Shown: positions 50,697-59,594 of the stretch, piece after piece
Position numbering within the stretch: position 1 is the first letter of the stretch
Layout of the letters: the number at the start of each line of letters is the position of its first letter
NCBI GenBank assembly: GCA_016703225.1
Contig: JADJCM010000001.1
Coordinates: forward strand, 992,001 to 1,056,000
DNA: 64,000 nucleotides
Direction of reading: 5' to 3'
Source of the DNA: Lysobacterales bacterium
GTDB lineage: Bacteria; Pseudomonadota; Gammaproteobacteria; Xanthomonadales; Ahniellaceae
The notes under the pieces: model-generated
Databases searched by the model: none
Told to the model about the DNA's origin: nothing
The model's input: the letters and a program-made list of their open reading frames with translations, nothing else
Translations under genes and position numbers: made by a program

Positions 50697-53600
50697 GTGA
50701 TTGCCGATCTGCGCTTTCTTGTTCCCGGAATCGTGCTCCTCCTCGGCGGCCTGGCGCTGCCGCCCTGGGCGGCGGCGGCGTTGCTGGTGCTGGCGCAGCC
50801 GGCGCTGGCGGCGGGTGCGGCGCGGGTGCTTGGTTATGAGCTCGACGACAATTTCCTCGGCCTTTTGTTGCACCGCGGCCCGCTGCAACTGGGCTGGCTG
50901 CTGCTGTACGCGGCGCTGGTACTGGCGATGATCGGCTGGCCGCTACAGGCGTTACTGCATGAGCGCACGCCGCTGCTGGCGATGACGCTCTCGGCAGGAT
51001 TTTTGGCGACGGTTGGCGCCGCCTTGCGCTGGTGGCCGGCGCCCGGGCTGGCGCTGGTCTGGGACGATGCCTACGTTTCCGGCAGTCGGCTGCGCGCGCT
51101 CGATCGCTGCGCCGCATTCGCGCTGCATCTCACCGGGCGACAGGGCGACCGTCACTTCGGCGTCGGCGTGCTGGTCGCCGTGCTGCTGATCCTTCTGGTG
51201 TTGGGCGCTGCGGTAGCTTCCGGCTTCGTGCCGGAGTGGCCTGCGCGATGGCGCGCACCGACACTGATCGCCTATGCCTTCGTGCTCGCACCCGCCGTGC
51301 ACCTGCTGCTGCTGTGGCGCACCGCGACGCTGCTGATCGTGCCGGAGGAGGAAGCCGTGGCAGCGACGGAAGCCGAGGCGCGCGCGCCGCTGTCCCTCGG
51401 TGCACATCAAAGCTGGGATGAGCAAGCGCCGGCCACAGTCGAGATCGAACACCGCGATCCGGCCACGCGCGGCCTGGCCCTGCTCAATGCCGCCGCTGCG
51501 GGTCAGATCGCCCAGGCGCTGGCCCTGCTCGATGCCGGCGCCGACGCCAACATCGCCCCCGGCCCCAACGACCGCGACCAGCGCAGTGCGCTGTGCATCG
51601 CCGCGACCCTGTCCGATCTGAGCCTGCTGCGCGCGCTGATCGCGCATGGTGCCAACCCTGACCTGGCGGTCAACGGCATCACCGCGCTGCACGCCGCCAC
51701 GCGCGATTCGCTGCACGGGCGACCGGACGCGGTGATGACCCTGATCGCCAACGGCGCCCGCCCGGAGCGCTCCGACCCCGACGGCAACACGCCACTGCAT
51801 CATGCAGCCTTGAGCGAAGACCCGACCATCAGCGCGATGCTGCTCGATGCTGGTGCGCCGGCCGACCAGATCAATCGCGAAGGCATGAGCGCGCTTGCGA
51901 TCAGCGCGCGCGCCGGCAACGAGGCGGTGCTGCGCCTGCTGCTCGAACGCGGCGCCAGGTGCGAACCGGCGCGCGGCCTGCCGGCGTTGATCGCGGCCGC
52001 CAGCGGCCAAGACGACCGCGCCGCCCTCATCAAGCGCCTGCTCAAGGCCAAGGCCGATGTCGGCGCCATCGACAAGCTCGGCCGCGGCGCTTTGCATGCG
52101 GCCGCGCTGCACGGCCACGGTGACTGCGTCGATGCGCTGGTCGCGGCCGGCGCCGACGTCAATGCCCGCGACGCGCACGGCGTCACGCCGCTGATGGAGG
52201 CGGCCCGTGCCGGCGCCAATCGCGTGCTCGCCCGCCTGCTGTTCCGCAAGCCGGACCCATCCGCAACCGACGCTCATGGCCGCACTGCGCTGCATCTGGC
52301 CTGTGCCTCGAAGCAGGCGAACCTGGATACGGTCAAGGCGTTGCTCGCAACCGGCATCGATCGCGATGTCACCGCACGCGACGGCCGCCGTGCCATCGAC
52401 ATCGCCGCTGCCGCCGGTCGCTGGGACCTGGTCGCCATGATCGATCCGGACGCCGAGCGGCCGGCTTCGATCGAGGCCCCGGCGCCCGAGTCGGCGCCGG
52501 CGCACGCGGCGCGCGAGCAGTTGCTGCTCGACGCCCTGCGCAGCGGCCACCTGCACGTCGCCGATGGCCTGCTCGCGCTGGAACCGCCGGCGCCGACCGA
52601 AGTGCTGCTGCGCGCATTCCGCATCGTGCTCGAACGCGATGATGCCGCGGCGCTGCGGTCTTTGCTGCGACACGGATTCGAGCCCTTCGCGCCGCCGCTC
52701 GACGACAACGAGGCACTACAACTGGCGGCGCGACTGCAGCCGCTGCCGATCGATTGCATGAGGCTTCTGCTCGAAAGCGGCGCTTCCGCGGCCGGCGCCG
52801 GCGTGCTGCTACCGCTGCTGGCCAATGCGGTCGATGCCGCAGCTGGAGCGCGCGACGTGATCGACACCTTCGCGCAGGCGCTGATCGAGCGTGGTGCCGA
52901 CTGCTTCGCGCGCATCAGCAGCGGCGAGACCGCTCTGCACCTCGCCTTGCGCGGCGAGTTGCCGGGGTGCGCGCAACTGTTGCTGGCACGCGGTTTCGAT
53001 CCCAATGCGCGCGACCGTGCCGGACAGACTCCGCTGCATCTGGCGCTGCGCTTGGAGCCGGAACAGGGCCAGTCGCTGCTGGTCGCACTGCTGCGTGCCG
53101 GCGCCGATCCAGAACGCGCCGCTGCCGATGGCGAAACCCCGCTCGGACGCGCCACGCTGATGCGCCGCCAGGAATCGCTGCGACTGCTGCGTTGGGGCGC
53201 CTGGCGACTGCCGCGGCGTGCTCTGCTCGATACCGATCTGCCGGCCGCAGCGCAGAGCGGCGACCGCGAGGCCGTGGCCAAACTGCGCGAACTCGGTCTA
53301 CCGCTCGACACCCGCGATGTGCAGGGCTGCAGCGCGCTGTTACGCGCTGCCGGCGGCGGCTTTGAAGGCCTGGTCGACGACCTGCTCGCGGCCGGCGCCG
53401 ATGCCACGCTCGCCGCCCGCACCGGCGCCACCGCGCTCAGCGCCGCAGTCAGCATGGGCCACGAACGCATCGTCGCCAAGCTCGCTGGCGCCGGCATCGA
53501 CATCGATCAGCCGCTGCCGGGCGGCGTCACCGCGCTGATGGTCGCCAGCGCGCTCGGCAACGATCATCTGGTGCAGCTGTTGCTGGTACGCGGCGCCTCG

Positions 53601-54047
53601 GCGCTGGCCCAGGACGACCTCGGCAACACGCCCCTGCACGCCGCTGCGCAGTTCGGCTACAACGCCGCAGAGGCACAACCGGCGGCGCGCGTGATCGAAC
53701 GCCTGCTCGATGCCGGCGCGCCGATCGACGCGCCCAACCGCGACGGCCAGACGCCGCTGCTGCTGCTGCTCGGGGTTCGCGCCGAAGCCGGCTCGCGTTC
53801 GCCGAACCGCGAATTGGCCGACCTCATCCAGCGCCTGCTGCAGCATGGCGCCGACCTCGACGCGCAGGACCGCCGCGGCATCTCGGTGCTGCACGCCGCC
53901 GCCATGCACGGCATGCGCGACATCGCCGAACGCCTGCTCAAGGCCGGCGCCGACCCCCGCCGCCGCGACGCCCTCGCACGCAGCGCCCACGAAGTCGCGG
54001 TGCTGCTCGGCTACGTCGATCTGGCGGCGGTACTGAAGCGGGACTGA
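50697..54047 (+). CDS. Large membrane-anchored ankyrin-repeat protein
   Basis: 1116 residues. Five or so N-terminal membrane spans (FLVPGIVLLLGGLALPPWAA, LGWLLLYAALVLAMIGWPLQ, LLAMTLSAGFLATVGAALRW, VGVLVAVLLILLVLGAAVAS, APTLIAYAFVLAPAVHLLLL) are followed by about 20 ankyrin repeats from residue 255 to the end (for example GRGALHAAALHGHGDCVDAL; GNTPLHAAAQFGYN; GISVLHAAAMHGMRDIAERL). It is an inner-membrane scaffold for protein-protein contacts on the cytoplasmic side. GTG 50697 is the first start after an in-frame stop at 50673; the poor sequence upstream leaves some doubt. GC content is again like the chromosome, so it is probably not part of the defence operon. Confidence 0.85.
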   Translation: MIADLRFLVPGIVLLLGGLALPPWAAAALLVLAQPALAAGAARVLGYELDDNFLGLLLHRGPLQLGWLLLYAALVLAMIGWPLQALLHERTPLLAMTLSAGFLATVGAALRWWPAPGLALVWDDAYVSGSRLRALDRCAAFALHLTGRQGDRHFGVGVLVAVLLILLVLGAAVASGFVPEWPARWRAPTLIAYAFVLAPAVHLLLLWRTATLLIVPEEEAVAATEAEARAPLSLGAHQSWDEQAPATVEIEHRDPATRGLALLNAAAAGQIAQALALLDAGADANIAPGPNDRDQRSALCIAATLSDLSLLRALIAHGANPDLAVNGITALHAATRDSLHGRPDAVMTLIANGARPERSDPDGNTPLHHAALSEDPTISAMLLDAGAPADQINREGMSALAISARAGNEAVLRLLLERGARCEPARGLPALIAAASGQDDRAALIKRLLKAKADVGAIDKLGRGALHAAALHGHGDCVDALVAAGADVNARDAHGVTPLMEAARAGANRVLARLLFRKPDPSATDAHGRTALHLACASKQANLDTVKALLATGIDRDVTARDGRRAIDIAAAAGRWDLVAMIDPDAERPASIEAPAPESAPAHAAREQLLLDALRSGHLHVADGLLALEPPAPTEVLLRAFRIVLERDDAAALRSLLRHGFEPFAPPLDDNEALQLAARLQPLPIDCMRLLLESGASAAGAGVLLPLLANAVDAAAGARDVIDTFAQALIERGADCFARISSGETALHLALRGELPGCAQLLLARGFDPNARDRAGQTPLHLALRLEPEQGQSLLVALLRAGADPERAAADGETPLGRATLMRRQESLRLLRWGAWRLPRRALLDTDLPAAAQSGDREAVAKLRELGLPLDTRDVQGCSALLRAAGGGFEGLVDDLLAAGADATLAARTGATALSAAVSMGHERIVAKLAGAGIDIDQPLPGGVTALMVASALGNDHLVQLLLVRGASALAQDDLGNTPLHAAAQFGYNAAEAQPAARVIERLLDAGAPIDAPNRDGQTPLLLLLGVRAEAGSRSPNRELADLIQRLLQHGADLDAQDRRGISVLHAAAMHGMRDIAERLLKAGADPRRRDALARSAHEVAVLLGYVDLAAVLKRD

Positions 54048-54156
54048 CAGTCGGAATTGGGCCGGCGTAGGACCCAGAAGTCTTCGCGAGTTCCGTCACC
54101 GCCACCAGCGAGCGCTGGAACAGCCACGACTCACCGAGTGGATCGCCAGGCGTCCA

Positions 54157-54654
54157 TCAATCTCCTCGCGGCGGAACGTTCGCTGCTCCTGGCTCACCCC
54201 ATCGCACGTGCTTTTTCCAACGGGACAGCGCGTCGTGAGCGGCGACGTGAGCCCTGATTTTCCCGTCCGCGGTGAAGACCCAACCGTCTCCCCAGGAAGC
54301 CAACTCGATCAGATGAATGTCCTTCTCGATGGCCTTTCTGGACCCGGCGTCGGTCAGGCTGGTGATGGCTGCACGCAGCGCCTCGTCGACCAGCTTCTCG
54401 GAGGACACGTGGATCACCTTGTCCTTGCTGAGCATTGCCTTGCGCCATCGCCGGAACAAAGAACCCGAGTGTCGATCCCACTCCGCCACCAGCACATCGC
54501 AGACCGAGACGCGATGGCAAATCCGCAGGATCGCACCGAGCGTCGCCGCCCAGGCGCGTGAGGTCGCATCCGGCGATGCCGTCGCATCGCCGGCAGCTCT
54601 CGCGACGGACGCGTCGACGACCAAACGCAAGGATCGTCCGCGGCACTTGCTCAT
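54157..54654 (-). CDS. PIN-like nuclease, partner of the AAA ATPase
   Basis: 165 residues with a PIN-type arrangement of acidic residues: Asp14 in LRLVVDASVARAAG, Glu58 in VCDVLVAEWDRH, Asp112 in KDIHLIELA and Asp130 in GWVFTADGKI. PIN domains are Mg-dependent RNases or DNases. The gene follows the AAA ATPase with an ATGA overlap and no antitoxin-like gene. It is therefore probably an effector unleashed by the ATPase, as in Septu or PARIS, rather than a VapC toxin. Some residues near the C-terminus (HVRWGEPGAANVPPRGD) are unstructured. Confidence 0.75.
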   Translation of the reverse strand: MSKCRGRSLRLVVDASVARAAGDATASPDATSRAWAATLGAILRICHRVSVCDVLVAEWDRHSGSLFRRWRKAMLSKDKVIHVSSEKLVDEALRAAITSLTDAGSRKAIEKDIHLIELASWGDGWVFTADGKIRAHVAAHDALSRWKKHVRWGEPGAANVPPRGD

Positions 54655-55982
54655 CTGCGAGTCGAAGCCGCCTTCAGGCTCGCGTGAGCCGCGGCGATGT
54701 ATGCGTCCTGCGTCTCGGCCAGCACATCATCGAAGTCGACCGGCCACTCGCCGTATGCTCCAGATCCAGTCAGCTCTGCGGTATCGATGCGCGAGCGGCC
54801 AGATTGCTCGTCGCGCGACAACCAGTGGAACTTCACCTCCGATGGATCGCGGAAGTCACCACGAGCGACTCGATGCTGCAGTTCCGTCAACAACAAGTGA
54901 CTGTGTGTTTCGACGATGACATTGACCCCCCTGAGTGCAGCATCCACCAATGGTGTCGCAAGCGCCCGCTGCGCCCGTGGATGCAGATGGATCTCGGGCT
55001 GTTCCACGAACACGGTGTCCGCCGGGGCTGCAGCAAGGAGCGCAACGAGAACCGGAAGCACCTGGGACACGCCGATGCCGACATCGGCGATGCTGACCAG
55101 ATCGCGGGCGCCGCCTTGCGTCGCGTGCGGGAGCCGGCCAACCTTCAACTCGACTTGCACGTCATCAATGCGCTCGGCTCGAATCTTCCAGCTCAAGCCC
55201 ATGCTGCCCAACTGCTTTCCCAACTCAGACAGCCTTTCGTCCTTGAGGTCTTGCCAAGACTTGACCACGCTGGCCACATAGCTGTCGAACGGACCGGCAT
55301 AACCGGGACCGACAGCCGTCAACGGGTAGTTTCGGCTGGGTCGGCCCCGCAGTCCGGGGACGTGAATCAAGCGTTCAAGGAATCGAGTGAATGACCCTTC
55401 GCACGACGCCAGCGGCAGTCGCCGAGGCAACGATTCTTGTTGCCCAGGTTCGTACTCGCTTGCATTCACTCCCACTGTCCAGCCGCAGCGCCATCGCCAG
55501 ATGTCGATGTCACTGAACTGCTGCGGCAAGCCCCGGAAACGCTCTGCGACGAAGTTCCGCAGCGACTCTCGACTCGTTGTTCCATCGAATACGATCTCGC
55601 GGGTTCCAGTGGTCAGGCGATTTGGACCCGGCACCAGTTGATCGCCATCGCCCATGAGAAACGACAGCTCTTCCGACCGATTCGAATAGTTCAAGGCAAC
55701 CGAGAACTTTCGGGGAATCCCGGTCGAGAAGATCTGACTGCCGCGCGAGAAATACACGCTCGGGCCATCGAGCCGAAGCGTCCGTGGATCGAACGGAGCG
55801 TCCAACGATTGCTTCAGCAGCAACAACGGCTGGATCAGGCTGCTCTTGCCCGCACTGTTGGCGCCAGCCAGCACCGTCAGCTTCCCCAGATCGACGCGCA
55901 GTGGATCGGAGATCGACTTGAACCCCGCAATGGTCATCGACTGCGGAGATTCTGGAGTTCGCGGAAGACGTCGCGTCGCCAT
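54651..55982 (-). CDS. AAA ATPase of the OLD/ABC-like type (DUF3696-like)
   Basis: 443-residue SMC/ABC-like ATPase. Its start region MTIAGFKSISDPLRVDLGKL then TVLAGANSAGKSSLIQPLLL places Walker A at 40-48. A signature-like VGIGVSQVLPVLVALLAA, Walker B TVFVEQPEIHLHP (323-335) and the switch His in VIVETHSHLLL complete the fold. It has no Toprim or nuclease domain, so it resembles the ATPase halves of two-gene systems such as Septu, PARIS or retron-type sensors, with the PIN protein as effector. ATG 55982 is used, with AGGTG upstream; ATG 55937 is possible. It is the first gene of the pair and moderately less GC-rich than the flanks. Confidence 0.8.
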   Translation of the reverse strand: MATRRLPRTPESPQSMTIAGFKSISDPLRVDLGKLTVLAGANSAGKSSLIQPLLLLKQSLDAPFDPRTLRLDGPSVYFSRGSQIFSTGIPRKFSVALNYSNRSEELSFLMGDGDQLVPGPNRLTTGTREIVFDGTTSRESLRNFVAERFRGLPQQFSDIDIWRWRCGWTVGVNASEYEPGQQESLPRRLPLASCEGSFTRFLERLIHVPGLRGRPSRNYPLTAVGPGYAGPFDSYVASVVKSWQDLKDERLSELGKQLGSMGLSWKIRAERIDDVQVELKVGRLPHATQGGARDLVSIADVGIGVSQVLPVLVALLAAAPADTVFVEQPEIHLHPRAQRALATPLVDAALRGVNVIVETHSHLLLTELQHRVARGDFRDPSEVKFHWLSRDEQSGRSRIDTAELTGSGAYGEWPVDFDDVLAETQDAYIAAAHASLKAASTRR

Positions 55983-56062
55983 GCTCTACACCTGTGTTTC
56001 GTGCTGAACAGTAGCGTTTCCAAGTTCGCCCTGTCCATTCATCCCGGCACGGCGTCGCCATG

Positions 56063-56091
56063 AAAAAAAGGGCAGCCGAAGCCGCCCTTTC
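56063..56091 (-). terminator. Rho-independent terminator
   Basis: On the minus strand AAGGGCGGCTTCGGCTGCCC forms a stem capped by a TTCG tetraloop and is followed by seven T. It lies 20 bp after the DUF1232 gene stop, so it ends that gene's transcript and separates it from the AAA-PIN genes. Confidence 0.9.
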
Positions 56092-56111
56092 TTGAGCCTC
56101 GTCGAAGCGGT

Positions 56112-56684
56112 TCAGCGGAACCGGAACAGGCTGGCGCCGGCCTGACCGCCGTGATTGAAGCTGTCGCGGTCGCGGCGGCGGCGCATGCGGTCCTGGAGTT
56201 CGCTGCGGCGTTCTTCCATCCAGTCGGCACGGTCCATGGTTTCCGGATCCATGCCTCGCTCCTCGGCTTCGTGCTTGCGGAACGAGCAGAAGTCCTCGTA
56301 CGCCTCGACCTCGTGCTTCAGTTCGCGCACGCACAGCTCGATCATGATGGCGTCGTCGAGATAGCCGACCACCGGCACATTGTCCGGGATCACGTCCTTG
56401 GGGTCGGCGAAGTAGGTCAGCGCGGTGAGCACGCGCACCTTGTCTTCCTCCGGCAGGCCCCAGCCGACATCGTGGACCATGCCAATCAGCGCATCGAGCT
56501 TGGCCAGGCGTTCGGTGATGAACTCCGGGGCGTGGCTTGCATGCGCGTCCTTGAGCAGCGCCGCGGCGGCGTCGGTGATCTCGCGCGACGACTTGATGCC
56601 GGCGGTCTGGTGCGCGCGGCGCAGGACTTCCTGGAAATGATCCAGGTCGTTGTCGGACAGCTCGATGTTGATGGAAAGACCCAT
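56112..56684 (-). CDS. DUF1232 (YkvA-like) protein
   Basis: 190 residues. The YkvA/DUF1232 block is at about 70-115 (VHDVGWGLPEEDKVRVLTAL, TYFADPKDVIPDNVPVVGYL, DDAIMIELCVRELKHEVEAY). This family often contains a DxxPDxxPxxGxLDD core, and that is present. The N-terminal 65 residues and the charged C-terminus (MDRADWMEERRSELQDRMRR) are helical. It lies 72 bp downstream of the PLD lipoprotein gene on the same strand, so it may share the transcript, which ends at the terminator 20 bp later. Function unknown. Confidence 0.85.
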   Translation of the reverse strand: MGLSINIELSDNDLDHFQEVLRRAHQTAGIKSSREITDAAAALLKDAHASHAPEFITERLAKLDALIGMVHDVGWGLPEEDKVRVLTALTYFADPKDVIPDNVPVVGYLDDAIMIELCVRELKHEVEAYEDFCSFRKHEAEERGMDPETMDRADWMEERRSELQDRMRRRRDRDSFNHGGQAGASLFRFR

Positions 56685-56756
56685 GACAAACCCTCGCGTA
56701 GAAACCGGTTCAGACTAGCCAGCGGCCGAGACAGCGTCAATTGCAGGAAGCTGGCA

Positions 56757-58550
56757 TCAGAGGATCGGTGACAGTCCGACGCCAAAGGCAGTGAGGATAC
56801 GGGTGTAGATGCCCTTCGCCGCCAGATCCACCTCGGGGAAATCGCCGACACGGACGTAACAGACGTGGAAGTCCGGGTGCGAGGGCGGCAGCGGCGCGCA
56901 TTCCGGACGCAGTTCGTAGCTGGTGGCGTAGCGCCACGGCCAGATGTCGAATAGCGGCAGGCGCTCGGAGATGAACTCGATGCCCTGGTTGATCGGCGTG
57001 AGCACGCCGCGGTCGGGCTTCTTCGCGACCACCCAGCTCTGGTCGGGGGCGATGTCGCCGGCGATCGCGCGTTTGAGCGCGTTCGCGAACGCCACATCGC
57101 GCACGATCACACCGTTCTCGCTGTTCAGTCCTTCCGAACGCGGATCGAAGTTGTGCGAGCCGATCAGGCTGATGCGGCCATCGATGACCATGGCCTTGGC
57201 ATGCAGGCCGCGGCGCACCGTGTCGCGCTGCAGCGGCACCGCCTTGCGTGTGCGGATCTTGAGTGCAGAACGCAGCGCCCCGGGCGGCTTGGGCGCGTAG
57301 ATCGCCGCTTCGCTTCGGCCCGGATAGGGCTTGAACTCGTGGATCTCGAAACCGAGCCGGCTCAGGTAGAAGCGCCTGCGCTTGTGCGAGATCGCGTAGA
57401 CCGGGAAGGCGTCGGTGGCGGCCAGGCTGTTGGTCGAGACGATGACGCGCAGCTCCGGGTGTTGCTGACGCAATGCAAGGAACGCGCGCCGCGCCGGTTT
57501 CGACAGCACCAGGTACGGCGTCTGCAGCACGATCTCGTGTTCTGCGGCGGTGACCACGGTGGCGATCAACGCGGTCAGATCGTCGTGTTCGGCGCGCTCG
57601 GAGACGTGGGGCTTGTCCGGCGGGTCGGAGAAGTACTCGACCTGCGCCACCGTCAGCGCGTGCTCGAGCAGGCTGCGCGCGAGATAGTCGGCGTCGGTGG
57701 ACAGTTGCAGCACGCGGGTCAGGCGACCGGCGTGGTTGAGTTCGTGCGCCGGCATCGGCGCCGGGTCCGGGCCGGCCTCGACGATGCGCCGAGCCACGTC
57801 CTTGAGGCGCGCCAGCGGCAAGGTGCGCGGGTGCGACCAGAACGCGTCGAAGGAAGCCTGCATCGCTCCGCCCACCGCACCGTACACGAGCAGGTCGCGG
57901 TCGTAGTAGTTGTACTCGCTGCCGAAATCGAAATAGCGCTCCTCGATGTTGCGCCCGCCGACGATGCCGAAGCGCCGGTCCACGACAAGCAGTTTGTTGT
58001 GGTTGCGCTGGTTGAAGCGCAGAAAGCAGCAGACGATGCCGGCGGCGAACTCCAGCGGCGCAGTGCGCGCCTCGTCGAAGGTCGGGTTGTACAGGCGAAA
58101 GTCGAAGTTGGCATGCGCCTGCGCCAGCCGCGCCAGGAAGCGGCGGTTGTCGAAGGTGAACAGCTGGTCGCTGAGCACGCGCACCTTGACCCCACGCCGC
58201 GCCGCTGCGAGCAGCTCGCCGAGCACCAGCAGGCCGACGTCATCATCGGCGAAGATGAAGGTCTGCAGTTCGATCGATTCGCGCGCGGCTCGGATCAGGT
58301 GAATGCGTGCGACCAGCGCCGCCTCCGGGTCGCTGAGCAGGATTGCGCCATGCGCGGCGCCGTGGGCACGGCGTTCGGCATCGGCAACCAGTGGCGACAC
58401 CAGCGCGCAGCGATCGGCGCGCGAGCAGGTACTGGCATCGGATCGCGTCTGCGCCACCAGTGCTTCGGCTTGACGCACGATCTCGCGGTGGTTGGCGCAG
58501 GCACCGAGGCCCAGCATCAGCGCCAGCAGCAGCGGTCGCAAGCGGCGCAT
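56757..58550 (-). CDS. Phospholipase D-family lipoprotein
   Basis: 597-residue predicted lipoprotein: MRRLRPLLLALMLGLGACAN has lipobox LGAC with Cys18. Two PLD catalytic motifs follow, NHNKLLVVDRRFGIVGGRNI (His184) and LHAKAMVIDGRISLIGSHNF (His450), with NIEERYFDFGSEYNYYDRDL between them. These place it among periplasmic or outer-membrane PLD proteins (ClsC/YbhO-like or phosphatidyl-transferases). ATG 58550 overlaps the YceI stop in TGATG and is preferred over a longer frame that would begin 40 codons earlier. It could hydrolyse or transfer phospholipid headgroups in the envelope; the acceptor is unknown. The inner-membrane Cls is encoded at 8119-9504. Confidence 0.88.
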   Translation of the reverse strand: MRRLRPLLLALMLGLGACANHREIVRQAEALVAQTRSDASTCSRADRCALVSPLVADAERRAHGAAHGAILLSDPEAALVARIHLIRAARESIELQTFIFADDDVGLLVLGELLAAARRGVKVRVLSDQLFTFDNRRFLARLAQAHANFDFRLYNPTFDEARTAPLEFAAGIVCCFLRFNQRNHNKLLVVDRRFGIVGGRNIEERYFDFGSEYNYYDRDLLVYGAVGGAMQASFDAFWSHPRTLPLARLKDVARRIVEAGPDPAPMPAHELNHAGRLTRVLQLSTDADYLARSLLEHALTVAQVEYFSDPPDKPHVSERAEHDDLTALIATVVTAAEHEIVLQTPYLVLSKPARRAFLALRQQHPELRVIVSTNSLAATDAFPVYAISHKRRRFYLSRLGFEIHEFKPYPGRSEAAIYAPKPPGALRSALKIRTRKAVPLQRDTVRRGLHAKAMVIDGRISLIGSHNFDPRSEGLNSENGVIVRDVAFANALKRAIAGDIAPDQSWVVAKKPDRGVLTPINQGIEFISERLPLFDIWPWRYATSYELRPECAPLPPSHPDFHVCYVRVGDFPEVDLAAKGIYTRILTAFGVGLSPIL

Positions 58551-59107
58551 CACGGCACCGGCACCAGCTGCAAGTCGAGTTCGATGCGAATGCGGTCGCC
58601 GAGGGTGAAGCGGCGCGAACGCATGCCGAAGGCGCGCCGCGACAATTGGCCGTCGGCGCGCACGCGACACGGCGCGGCGCTGGCGGCGCAGTCGCTCGCA
58701 GCCAGCTGGAAACGCGCCGCGCGCGCGCGTCCGCGCACCCGCAGTTCACCCTCGATCACGCCACCCTCGCGCAGCCGCCGCAGCGGAATGGCATGCGTGT
58801 GAAACTCGAGTTGCGGGTGTTCGGTCGCCGCGAAGAACTCGGGCGACAGCGCCCATTCGCGATAGCCGGCGCGCGCCATCGTCAGCGACTGCAGCGAAAC
58901 GCTGGCGTCGATGTCGGCCAGCTCGTCGCGCACCACCACGCTGCCTTGCGCGACAGCACTGCCGCGCACCGGCCACCAGCCAAGCGCGTACAGCTCGAAG
59001 CGGATCGTCGACTGTGCCGGCTCGATGCGGTAGTCGACGGCATCGCCCGCCAGCCCGCGAGCGGCGGTGAGCAGGAGGAGCAAGCCGGCGACGCAGACCG
59101 CGCGCAT
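58550..59107 (-). CDS. YceI-family periplasmic protein
   Basis: 185 residues with a signal peptide (MRAVCVAGLLLLLTAARGLA). A YceI beta-barrel follows: VDYRIEPAQSTIRFELYALG, VDAxS-like DIDASVSLQSLTMARAGYRE, FFAATEHPQLEFHTHAIPLR, GELRVRGRARAARFQLAA and DRIRIELDLQLVPVP. YceI proteins bind polyisoprenoids or similar amphiphiles in the periplasm. Start at ATG 59107 gives the signal peptide. Its stop overlaps the next ATG, and 10 bp separate it from sixA. Co-transcription with the PLD lipoprotein suggests a lipid-related envelope role. Confidence 0.88.
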   Translation of the reverse strand: MRAVCVAGLLLLLTAARGLAGDAVDYRIEPAQSTIRFELYALGWWPVRGSAVAQGSVVVRDELADIDASVSLQSLTMARAGYREWALSPEFFAATEHPQLEFHTHAIPLRRLREGGVIEGELRVRGRARAARFQLAASDCAASAAPCRVRADGQLSRRAFGMRSRRFTLGDRIRIELDLQLVPVP

Positions 59108-59117
59108 GTCGGCCCGG

Positions 59118-59594
59118 CTACGGCGCCCAGAATGCGCGCAATTGCCCACGTCCGGGTTCGACCATGCCCTCCGGCACATCGATCACGGCAAACGCGGCGG
59201 TGGGCATGCCGCGATGCGCTTGCGAACGCCCATCGACCAGCAGCGCCACCAACTCCTCGACGCCGGGGTTGTGTCCGACCACGAGCACGGTCTCGGTCGG
59301 GCTGGTGGCGTTGAACACGTCGAGCAGGTGACCCGGGGTGGCGTCGTAGATGCGCGCATTGAAGCCGACGCTGTCGCCCAGGCGCTCGGCCACAATCTGC
59401 GCAGTGGCCTCGGCGCGCGCGGCCGGCGACGACAGGATGCGCGGCACGCGCCCGTCGAGCAGCTTGGCCAACGCATCCGCGGCTCGCTTGGCCTCCTCGC
59501 GTCCACGCTCGGACAACTCGCGGCTGAAATCGCCGCCATCGCTGCTTTGCGCTTCGGCGTGGGCGTGGCGCAGGACAATCCAGTGTCGAATCAT
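59118..59594 (-). CDS. sixA: SixA-type phosphohistidine phosphatase
   Basis: 158 residues of the histidine phosphatase (RHG) superfamily: VLRHAHAEAQ with the catalytic His, ELSERGREEAKRAADAL, ILSSPAARAEATAQIVAERL, and VLVVGHNPGVEELVALLVDG with the second His. Length and motifs match SixA, which removes phosphate from phosphohistidine in phosphotransfer proteins. ATG 59594 overlaps the protease stop (ATGA), so translation is coupled. Two histidine kinases are encoded at 1-4704 but no link is implied. Confidence 0.9.
   Translation of the reverse strand: MIRHWIVLRHAHAEAQSSDGGDFSRELSERGREEAKRAADALAKLLDGRVPRILSSPAARAEATAQIVAERLGDSVGFNARIYDATPGHLLDVFNATSPTETVLVVGHNPGVEELVALLVDGRSQAHRGMPTAAFAVIDVPEGMVEPGRGQLRAFWAP

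Noticed and set aside
50697..54047. Ankyrin protein as a member of the DUF262 defence operon
   Set aside because: A 200-bp gap with the poly-G tract separates them, base composition returns to chromosomal, and no coupling is visible.
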